A stretch of DNA of 5,139 nucleotides, from positions 1-5,139 of the forward strand of contig SCQA01000013.1 of the NCBI GenBank assembly GCA_004298725.1. Reading direction: 5' to 3'. Origin of the DNA: a bacterium. GTDB lineage: Bacteria > Desulfobacterota > GWC2-55-46. Both the position numbers and the translations under genes were made by a program. How positions within the stretch are numbered: position 1 is the first letter of the stretch; each line of letters starts with the position of its first letter. Positions 1 through 4,812 of this stretch are shown here, one piece after another. The notes beneath the pieces are model-generated. The model did no database searches and was not told where the DNA came from. It worked only from the letters and a program-made list of their open reading frames with translations.

Positions 1-12
1 GAAATACAGCTC

Positions 13-41
13 TTGACAAACCAATAAAAAAATAATAAAGT
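13..41 (+). promoter_or_regulatory. Predicted sigma70-type promoter P1
   Basis: A perfect -35 hexamer TTGACA (13-18) is followed after 17 bp by TAAAGT (36-41), which matches the -10 consensus at four of six positions. The spacer is A/T-rich. Transcription would start near position 48, giving a leader of about 220 nt before the ATPase gene at 271. It could equally serve a short transcript ending within the leader. This is sequence matching only. Confidence 0.5.
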
Positions 42-88
42 GTTATCATACGCCATTACAACATGAATAAGCTGTTAGAGCAACGTGA

Positions 89-109
89 GCAAAGAGGCAT
101 AGCCTTTGC
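89..109 (+). other. Bulged hairpin in the 5' leader
   Basis: The left arm GCAAAG (89-94) plus GC (97-98) pairs with GCCTTTGC (102-109). This gives eight base pairs with a two-base AG bulge and an ATA loop. No T-run follows, so it is not a classical terminator. It overlaps the first copy of the tandem repeat at 105-122. It could be an RNA structure in the leader or simply chance symmetry. Confidence 0.35.
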
Positions 110-122
110 ATGGTTTGCATGG
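105..122 (+). repeat. Perfect tandem 9-bp direct repeat (TTTGCATGG x2)
   Basis: TTTGCATGG occurs at 105-113 and again immediately at 114-122 with no mismatch. The 9-bp period is near one helical turn. Adjacent direct repeats upstream of a regulatory gene can be binding sites for a DNA-binding protein, but no further copies were seen in the window. A role is therefore unproven. Confidence 0.8.
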
Positions 123-151
123 AATGTTAGCTTTAAGCACACGTGTACCTA

Positions 152-180
152 TTGTTTGGCATAATTGTATACAGTATTTT
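152..180 (+). promoter_or_regulatory. Possible weak second promoter P2 for the ATPase gene
   Basis: TTGTTT (152-157) and TATTTT (175-180) are separated by exactly 17 bp in AT-rich DNA. Matches to consensus are three of six and four of six. It would start transcription around 187 and leave a leader of about 84 nt containing the inverted repeat at 229-243. It is weaker than P1. Confidence 0.25.
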
Positions 181-228
181 AGACATTCCTGAAAACACCA
201 AAAAATTGTATTTAGCGCAAACTTCGAA

Positions 229-243
229 TGGCGCGTAGCGCCA
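229..243. repeat. Perfect inverted repeat before the ATPase gene
   Basis: TGGCGC (229-234) and GCGCCA (238-243) are exact reverse complements around a GTA spacer. A related half-site, TAGCGCAAA, lies just upstream at 213-221, against TAGCGCCAAA at 236-245. The hairpin ends 27 nt before the ATG at 271 and has no T-run. It could be an operator or a small RNA stem near the ribosome site. Confidence 0.5.
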
Positions 244-270
244 AATGCAGAAGGTGTAAAGAGCAGGATA

Positions 271-2499
271 ATGAATAACGCCGGACTATTCAGCATATGT
301 AGCGACAACCTTTTTTTTGGCAGGGCCGCCCTTATAGAACGCCTCTTTGCTCTGCCGTCTAAAGAAAGCGGTCTGTCTAACGCCGTGTATCTTTGCGGCG
401 GACGCTGGACAGGAAAAACAGAGATACTTAGAAGAGTTCACAAAAAACTTTTCTTTGAACAAACCGCGGTAACTCCGGTTTATTATCAATTTAAAGACTA
501 CCCCGATACCATAGCCTTTGCCGAAGATTATCTTAAGGAAATTTTAAAACAGTTTGTAGCCTTCAGACGGCGCTCCCCTGACCTTGTTGCAACCCCGCTG
601 ACGCTTGCCGGTATTGAAAAACTTCTTGGAGCTGAAAAAGACGCGGAGAAGATAAGAGAGGTTATTTCAAGGCATAGGCTTGCCCAGAAATACAACGACA
701 AAAATGCCGCTTTCCAAAATGCCGTTCGGGCGCATCTGTCGATAAGCTCCAATACGAATATGCCGGTCTTTTTACTGCTTGATGATTTTGACTATTTGGA
801 CAGGGCTGTTTGCTTTGCCGGGCAGTCGGGAATAAAGCGTGAATTGCTTGACGCGCTTAATGCCGCGCCGTCTTTTATAGTTGCGGGCCGGGAAAAAGGC
901 GCGCTTGAAGGCAGTATTATCAACTCGATTGAATTTTTGCCGATTACCGGCCTTGATGAAGACGTATCATCCGCCGCGTTTGTCGAGCTTTGCGCGCAGA
1001 ACGGGGTGGAGTGCGGCGCCGAGGCGCTTAGCGCGGCAGGGCAAAAGTTAGAGGGGTGCCCTTTTTACATTAAAAATTTGGTCACTTCCGCAAAAAGAAC
1101 AGGCGGAAGGCTTTTAAGCCTTAAAGACTTCGCGCGCGTTTACGCTGATGAGATTACGGGCGGCAACACGGCAGAGGCGCTTCGTTCGTACATAAAGTTA
1201 GACAGCCTCGGTTCTTTGAAAATTCTGAAAGAGTGCGCTGAAAATTCGGCCAAGAAAATAACAAGCAACGCCGGAGAATTTGCCGATTTGCTTGCTTTTG
1301 AAGAAACGGAAGTAAACCAAAACATCAAGGCGCTTTCCGCCATAGGACTTACGGAAGCAACCCTTGGCGCGGTAAAATACACTGGTGGGGGCGTTGTAGC
1401 GGATTTTATCGGATACGCGTACGATATTTACGTTAAGGGCCTGAGCACGGGCGAGGCAAGGACTGTACTGATAAACGGCTTGCTAAGACACGGCTTTGAG
1501 GTCAGGTACAGTAAAATAAGAAGCAGGCTTAAAGAAGAAGTAGCCGGGGTTTTAACGGGCTTTGACGGTCAAAAGGTGAGCAAGAGGTTTTTGCGTATCT
1601 CCGTATCTCTTGCCGGGCTTGAAGAGCGCGAAGGGGCGCCTTTGACTGCGCCGGAAAAAGACACTGAGATAACGCTTCCGCAGATTTCAGGTTTTTATAC
1701 GGCTGAGAGGTTTGAGTACAGCGAGGCCGGGCCGGAGATTATTATCGCGGAAGGGTTTGAGGACGGCAGGTATGAAACTGCCGGAAGCATTGTCTGGTTT
1801 GTGGCGATAAAAGACGCGACCGCGCCTGTAAACGGCGAGGACGCTGAAAACTTTTTAAGGCGCGTTAGTATTTTAAAAGAGAATTTTCAGGGTAAAAAAA
1901 CAGATCGGTGGATTATCGGCAGAGAAGGGTTTACCGCGGTCGCGCGGAAGATATTGGAGAACGCCGGTGTTTTTACAACTGACGGCGCGCGGCTTAACGG
2001 CTTAAAGGAAAGCCTTTTTAAAACGCATGACAAAGACGGCGTAAGCGTGCCCTATAGCGGCTTTGGCAAGGAGTTTGAAGTGGCGCTTCCGTCGTTGCCA
2101 AGGGCCGAGCTTGTGGCCGCGAAGGCCGCCGACGAAATAGCCGCGGGCATGGGTTTTAACGAAGACGCGAGGGGCGCGATAAAAACGGCGGTCATCGAGG
2201 CGTGCATAAACTCGTTTGAGCACGGCAGGTTTAAAACAGGCAAAGTTTCCGTGAAGTTTACTTCGGAAAAAGACAGGCTTATAATACACGTCAGGAACGG
2301 CGGGGCTGATTTTTCAGTGCCAGCGCCGCAGGCGCGCAACATATCCGACGGGCTTATAAAGAGGCGCGGTTGGGGCCTTGAGCTTATTAAGGGCCTTATG
2401 GACGAAGTACGGTTTGAAAAGCTCTCGGGCGGAGCCGGAATCGAGATGGTTAAACTTCTTGGGAAAAAAGGAGAAGCAAGCGATGCAAAACAAGCCTAA
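271..2499 (+). CDS. P-loop ATPase fused to a GHKL (anti-sigma kinase-like) domain
   Basis: A 742-residue protein, probably a cytoplasmic signalling switch; no signal peptide or membrane segment is evident. Residues about 15-230 form an AAA/STAND-type ATPase: Walker A GGRWTGKT (43-50), Walker B hydrophobic stretch ending DD (166-172), and a GR pair at 206-207 that may act as a sensor. Residues about 310-387 look like a winged helix. Residues about 475-580 resemble a PD-(D/E)XK nuclease fold (EIIIAE at 489-494, VAIK at 511-514, GFT..A at 553-558), apparently without its acidic catalytic residues. Residues about 600-730 are a GHKL ATPase of the RsbW/SpoIIAB type: N box EACIN (643-647) with EHG (650-652), degenerate G1 NGGADF (676-681), G2 RGWGLELI (699-706). 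The ATG at 271 sits just before the FFGR that opens such ATPase domains; its ribosome site is weak (AGG three bases upstream). Its stop overlaps the STAS gene. The domain reading is firm at both ends and tentative in the middle. Confidence 0.9.
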   Translation: MNNAGLFSICSDNLFFGRAALIERLFALPSKESGLSNAVYLCGGRWTGKTEILRRVHKKLFFEQTAVTPVYYQFKDYPDTIAFAEDYLKEILKQFVAFRRRSPDLVATPLTLAGIEKLLGAEKDAEKIREVISRHRLAQKYNDKNAAFQNAVRAHLSISSNTNMPVFLLLDDFDYLDRAVCFAGQSGIKRELLDALNAAPSFIVAGREKGALEGSIINSIEFLPITGLDEDVSSAAFVELCAQNGVECGAEALSAAGQKLEGCPFYIKNLVTSAKRTGGRLLSLKDFARVYADEITGGNTAEALRSYIKLDSLGSLKILKECAENSAKKITSNAGEFADLLAFEETEVNQNIKALSAIGLTEATLGAVKYTGGGVVADFIGYAYDIYVKGLSTGEARTVLINGLLRHGFEVRYSKIRSRLKEEVAGVLTGFDGQKVSKRFLRISVSLAGLEEREGAPLTAPEKDTEITLPQISGFYTAERFEYSEAGPEIIIAEGFEDGRYETAGSIVWFVAIKDATAPVNGEDAENFLRRVSILKENFQGKKTDRWIIGREGFTAVARKILENAGVFTTDGARLNGLKESLFKTHDKDGVSVPYSGFGKEFEVALPSLPRAELVAAKAADEIAAGMGFNEDARGAIKTAVIEACINSFEHGRFKTGKVSVKFTSEKDRLIIHVRNGGADFSVPAPQARNISDGLIKRRGWGLELIKGLMDEVRFEKLSGGAGIEMVKLLGKKGEASDAKQA
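2468..2473 (+). promoter_or_regulatory. Ribosome binding site inside the ATPase gene that sets the STAS start
   Basis: AAGGAG (2468-2473) lies nine bases before the ATG at 2483, still inside the upstream coding region. It supports 2483 as the start over the in-frame ATG at 2378, which would add 35 residues that only read the GHKL gene in another frame. The layout predicts coupled translation of the two genes. Confidence 0.75.
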
Positions 2500-2860
2500 C
2501 GATAATAATAACGTCAAGAAGCGCGGCGATTGCGCCGTTCTTTATCCCGACGGTTATATAAACGACATAGAAGGCGAAAAGCTCGAAGGCGTGTGCGACG
2601 AGCTTTTACAGAAAGGGTGCCGTAAGTTTGTAATAGATTTTTCAAATACTGATATAATCAACTCCATAGGCATTTCCATTATCATCGGGGTTATACAAAA
2701 GGTTAGGGATAAAAACGGCGCTATATTTCTATCCGGCTTGAAAAAGGTCAATTACGACATATTCAATATCGTCGGCCTTACAAAGCAGATTTCGGTTTTT
2801 AAAGACGAGCAAGAGGCGCTACTCTGGGCGTCTGGCGACAACAAAGGCGTATTGATGTAG
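2483..2860 (+). CDS. STAS-domain protein, anti-sigma-factor antagonist type
   Basis: A 125-residue single-domain STAS protein similar in size to SpoIIAA and RsbV. In that family the unphosphorylated protein binds and inhibits a GHKL anti-sigma kinase, and phosphorylation on a conserved serine releases it. The core is visible: strand VIDFS (50-54), then NSIGISIIIG (60-69), where the family usually has D-S-S/T-G-L, and a later FNIVGL segment (94-99) matching the usual F..tGL. Ser61 (codon 2663-2665) sits at the phospho-acceptor region, while the preceding Asp is Asn60. The gene overlaps the end of the ATPase-GHKL gene by 17 bp and has its own AAGGAG. That makes the upstream GHKL domain the most likely partner. 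No sigma factor gene is in the window, so the final target is unknown. Confidence 0.88.
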   Translation: MQNKPNDNNNVKKRGDCAVLYPDGYINDIEGEKLEGVCDELLQKGCRKFVIDFSNTDIINSIGISIIIGVIQKVRDKNGAIFLSGLKKVNYDIFNIVGLTKQISVFKDEQEALLWASGDNKGVLM

Positions 2861-2902
2861 GTCGCGGGTTTGGGTTTTTTAACAGGCCGCTGAAAAGTTT
2901 TT

Positions 2903-2931
2903 TTAACAATTTTTAAAGTTCGCCTTATAGC
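2903..2931 (+). promoter_or_regulatory. Predicted promoter for the HD-GYP gene
   Basis: TTAACA (2903-2908, five of six matches to the -35) is followed after 17 bp by TATAGC (2926-2931, four of six). Transcription would begin near 2938, about 42 nt before the ATG at 2980. An imperfect inverted repeat, TCGCCTTA (2920-2927) with TAAG (2936-2939) and GGCGA (2942-2946), spans the -10 element. It might be an operator. The gene could also be read from upstream, since no strong terminator was seen after the STAS gene. Confidence 0.4.
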
Positions 2932-2979
2932 TTTGTAAGTTGGCGAGCAAATAATCAGCAACCGGCGAAGGAGCAAATT

Positions 2980-4218
2980 ATGATTGATGTTGAAGTGGGG
3001 CTTGATAAGTTGCTGTTTAGCCTGAATACGCTTTCGGAACTTGCGGATGTAACGGTTTCAGGCAATAATTTTTACCGTATAATAAAGTCCTCGCTTTACA
3101 TGGTCATGGGTTCCTTTCCGGCGTCAAAGGGCGCCATATTCGGGTATGACCCGGCTAAAAAAGCGTACACGCCCATAGTTGCCAAAGGGCTTGGCGATAT
3201 TAATGATATAAACATTCATTTGGAAGAGGCGGCGATAAGAGGTTTCGCCATATACAACAGACCGCTTGATTTAACAAGCAACGACCCGGCCGTAGCCATG
3301 CTTGGCCCGGCAAGAGATATGTTGGAGAGGCTTGGAGCGCGCCTTATGGTATTTCTTGTGGTGAAGGACGAGGTGCTTGGTTTTATAACCATAAACGGCA
3401 AATTCACCGACGACTTGTATACGCCTTACGACATTCGCGTTCTTCACGTTATGGCGCAACATATCGCGTTCAGTCTGCATACTCATTCCCTTCTTGCCAA
3501 GCTACTGCATAAATACACCGAGAACAAAGAGCTTTACGACAACATGAGGCGCATTTATTACGACACCATTCACGCCTTTGCCACCGCCATTGACGCGAAG
3601 GATTCATACACAAAAGGACATTCGCACAGGGTGTCCGCTTATTGCACGGCCATGTCAAGGGAGATGCACCAAACCTTGGAAGAGACCGAGGGCATCAGGA
3701 TAGCCGGGCTTATGCACGACATCGGCAAGCTTGCCATTGACAAGACGATCATAAACAAGAACAGCTCGCTTACAAAAAACGAGTTTATCGAGCTTGTGTC
3801 GCACCCGGTGGTGGGTTATGAGATACTTTCAAAGGTAAAATTTCCGTGGAAGGGCCTGCCCATGATGACCAGAAGCCACCATGAAAAATTTGACGGAAGC
3901 GGCTATCCGGACGGGCTTAAAAGCACGGCAATATCGGCTGGCGCGCGCATAATGGCGCTTGCGGACGCGTTCGACGCCATGACAACGGACAGGCCGTACA
4001 GAAAGAAGCTTTCCTTTATTCAGGCAATGAACGAATTAAAGAAATGCTGCGGAACGCAGTTCGACCCGGAGGTAGTTCATTCGTTCGTATCCGTCATACG
4101 CAAAGAGGTTTCAGGCAAGACCGGCGACCTCGTGATACTTCCTATGTTAGGAGAAGAACTTGGCGGAAGTAGCGGCATACAAGAATATCTGAATACATTT
4201 GAACTGCCCGCGGCTTGA
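2980..4218 (+). CDS. GAF-HD-GYP protein, probable c-di-GMP phosphodiesterase
   Basis: A 412-residue cytoplasmic protein. Residues about 15-170 have the alternating strand and helix pattern of a GAF sensor, including LMVFLVVKDEVLGFITI (136-152); the ligand is unknown. Residues about 190-380 are a complete HD-GYP domain: GHSHRV (213-218), metal-binding HDIGK (246-250), SHP with His275, HHEKFDGSGYP (300-310), then LADAFDAMTTDRPYR (327-341) and FDP (361-363). HD-GYP enzymes hydrolyse cyclic di-GMP to pGpG or GMP at a two- or three-iron centre, and all key residues are present, so activity is expected. The start has AAGGAG (2968-2973) six bases upstream. It lies 119 bp after the STAS gene on the same strand, which suggests shared regulation, though a promoter of its own is plausible. 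No receiver domain or membrane segment is present. Confidence 0.95.
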   Translation: MIDVEVGLDKLLFSLNTLSELADVTVSGNNFYRIIKSSLYMVMGSFPASKGAIFGYDPAKKAYTPIVAKGLGDINDINIHLEEAAIRGFAIYNRPLDLTSNDPAVAMLGPARDMLERLGARLMVFLVVKDEVLGFITINGKFTDDLYTPYDIRVLHVMAQHIAFSLHTHSLLAKLLHKYTENKELYDNMRRIYYDTIHAFATAIDAKDSYTKGHSHRVSAYCTAMSREMHQTLEETEGIRIAGLMHDIGKLAIDKTIINKNSSLTKNEFIELVSHPVVGYEILSKVKFPWKGLPMMTRSHHEKFDGSGYPDGLKSTAISAGARIMALADAFDAMTTDRPYRKKLSFIQAMNELKKCCGTQFDPEVVHSFVSVIRKEVSGKTGDLVILPMLGEELGGSSGIQEYLNTFELPAA

Positions 4219-4286
4219 CGGCGTATAAAACAAAAAGATGCGTAACGCAGTTGAGGATTATTTTTTACGCGGGGTTTTGCCGTCAA
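4215..4286. terminator. Nested inverted repeat between convergent genes, possible terminator
   Basis: Three paired blocks nest in one structure: TTGACGGC (4215-4222) with GCCGTCAA (4279-4286), AAAAC (4227-4231) with GTTTT (4274-4278), and GCGTAA (4240-4245) with TTACGC (4265-4270). The outer arm includes the stop codon of the HD-GYP gene. On the - strand the inner stem is followed by ATC, TTTTT and GTTTT, which is the best terminator geometry and would serve queF. On the + strand only TTTT follows the GC-rich part, so termination of the HD-GYP transcript here is less certain. A separate T6 run lies at 4321-4326. Confidence 0.45.
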
Positions 4287-4330
4287 ACAAGGCTTGATAG
4301 GTTCTTTTAACATCTGCGCGTTTTTTAAGT

Positions 4331-4705
4331 TTACTCTAAATTAACCCTGACGACTGTTTTTACATTTCCCCGCACGTTGAAGTCGCCGGTCACTTCCATC
4401 TTTTTCGGTTTCAGCAGTTTCAAAAGATCATTAAATATCATATTTACCGCGCTTTCGTGAGAGACGGCTTTTGAGCGGAACGAGTTAAGGTAGAGCTTTA
4501 ACGCCTTCAGCTCTACCACGCTCTTAGCCGGAGTATAAACAACGCGTATCGTAGCGAAGTCCGGGTAGCCGGAGCGTGGGCACAGACACGTAAATTCCGG
4601 ATATGATATTTCTATGGTATAATCACGCTCAAGGGTTGTATTGTCCCATGCCGTAAGTTTAGCCTTGTTTACCGCTTTTTCGCCGTATTTGATTGTTTTT
4701 TTCAT
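4331..4705 (-). CDS. queF: NADPH-dependent preQ0 reductase (7-cyano-7-deazaguanine reductase)
   Basis: A 124-residue enzyme of the T-fold family that reduces the nitrile of preQ0 to preQ1 using NADPH, a step in making the tRNA base queuosine. The signature PEFTCLCPRSGYPDFATI (36-53) contains nucleophile Cys42 and proton donor Asp49, spaced seven residues apart as in Bacillus QueF (Cys55 and Asp62). The motif VELKALKLYLNSFR (64-77) is the QueF NADPH-binding signature that separates it from GTP cyclohydrolase I, and His83-Glu84 match the substrate-binding pair. It is the short single-domain type and ends about 40 residues earlier than the Bacillus protein, without a long C-terminal tail. The ATG has no Shine-Dalgarno sequence, which fits the leaderless promoter described separately. 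No other queuosine genes are in view. It is convergent with the HD-GYP gene and divergent from the DsrE gene. Confidence 0.95.
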   Translation of the reverse strand: MKKTIKYGEKAVNKAKLTAWDNTTLERDYTIEISYPEFTCLCPRSGYPDFATIRVVYTPAKSVVELKALKLYLNSFRSKAVSHESAVNMIFNDLLKLLKPKKMEVTGDFNVRGNVKTVVRVNLE

Positions 4706-4712
4706 AACACTG

Positions 4713-4741
4713 ATTTTAGCAGGTTAACGCGTTGCCTTCAA
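4713..4741 (-). promoter_or_regulatory. queF promoter, apparently giving a leaderless transcript
   Basis: Read on the - strand, TTGAAG (4741-4736, four of six) is separated by 17 bp from TAAAAT (4718-4713, five of six). Only seven bases, 4712-4706, lie between the -10 and the ATG that begins at 4705, which puts the expected start of transcription at the A of the start codon. The lack of a ribosome site there is consistent. The 8-bp palindrome AACGCGTT (4726-4733) lies in the spacer. Confidence 0.55.
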
Positions 4742-4762
4742 GCGTAAACGCTCGGGTATAAA
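4732..4762 (+). promoter_or_regulatory. Candidate promoter for the DsrE-family gene
   Basis: TATAAA (4757-4762, five of six) is a good -10 candidate. The nearest -35 match is TTGCCT (4732-4737, four of six) at a long spacing of 19 bp. Transcription would start near 4769, about 44 nt before the ATG. It overlaps the -35 region of the queF promoter, so the two divergent promoters would compete or be controlled together if both are real. Confidence 0.3.
4741..4752. repeat. Inverted repeat between the divergent promoters
   Basis: AGCGT (4741-4745) and ACGCT (4748-4752) are exact reverse complements around AA. The site touches the -35 of the queF promoter and lies inside the spacer of the DsrE-gene promoter, a position that would suit a shared operator. 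The arms are short, so chance is possible. Confidence 0.35.
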
Positions 4763-4782
4763 AAGGCTCTTGCTACGTTGGT

Positions 4783-4798
4783 TATTCAAATATGAATA
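4783..4798. repeat. Inverted repeat just before the DsrE-gene ribosome site
   Basis: TATTCA (4783-4788) and TGAATA (4793-4798) are perfect arms around AATA. The repeat ends one base before the AGGAGG at 4800-4805, so it could be an operator or a weak stem affecting ribosome access. It is AT-rich and therefore could arise by chance. Confidence 0.35.
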
Positions 4799-4799
4799 T

Positions 4800-4805
4800 A
4801 GGAGG
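4800..4805 (+). promoter_or_regulatory. Strong ribosome binding site for the DsrE-family gene
   Basis: A full AGGAGG (4800-4805) lies seven bases before the ATG at 4813. It is the strongest ribosome site in the window and fixes the start of a gene that has no stop codon in view. Confidence 0.85.
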
Positions 4806-4812
4806 TTTTATT

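Noticed and set aside
75..308. A 77-residue - strand frame whose first 23 residues resemble a signal peptide
   Set aside because: It lies opposite the leader and the first codons of the ATPase gene. After the hydrophobic stretch it shows no domain, and its composition looks like translated AT-rich non-coding DNA.
2002..2342. Two overlapping - strand frames of 95 and 96 residues
   Set aside because: Both lie opposite the GHKL domain, whose N box and G2 box are clearly coded on the + strand. They have no recognisable motif or ribosome site.
2378..2482. A 35-residue N-terminal extension of the STAS protein from ATG 2378
   Set aside because: These residues read the GHKL G2-box region in a second frame. 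The AAGGAG at 2468-2473 serves ATG 2483, and the remaining 125 residues match a normal STAS length.
2461..2499. Programmed frameshift joining the GHKL and STAS frames at the A6 run
   Set aside because: The STAS frame is +1 relative to the upstream gene, and the AAAAAAG heptamer is not positioned in frame for a standard -1 slip. An ordinary ribosome site and ATG explain the overlap.
2864..2904. A terminator after the STAS gene
   Set aside because: GCGGGTT (2864-2870) can pair with AAC (2881-2883) and CCGC (2887-2890), but only with a three-base bulge and a large loop. The T7 run begins seven bases after the stem. This is too weak to call.
4331..4705. GTP cyclohydrolase I or an archaeal-type QueF-like amidinotransferase
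   Set aside because: The ELK-x-LK NADPH motif, the Cys42/Asp49 pair and the short single-domain length mark it as a nitrile reductase of the QueF type.
4706..4812. A preQ1 riboswitch controlling queF
   Set aside because: The promoter leaves no leader on the queF side, and no preQ1-type hairpin with an A-rich tail was found on either strand of the gap.
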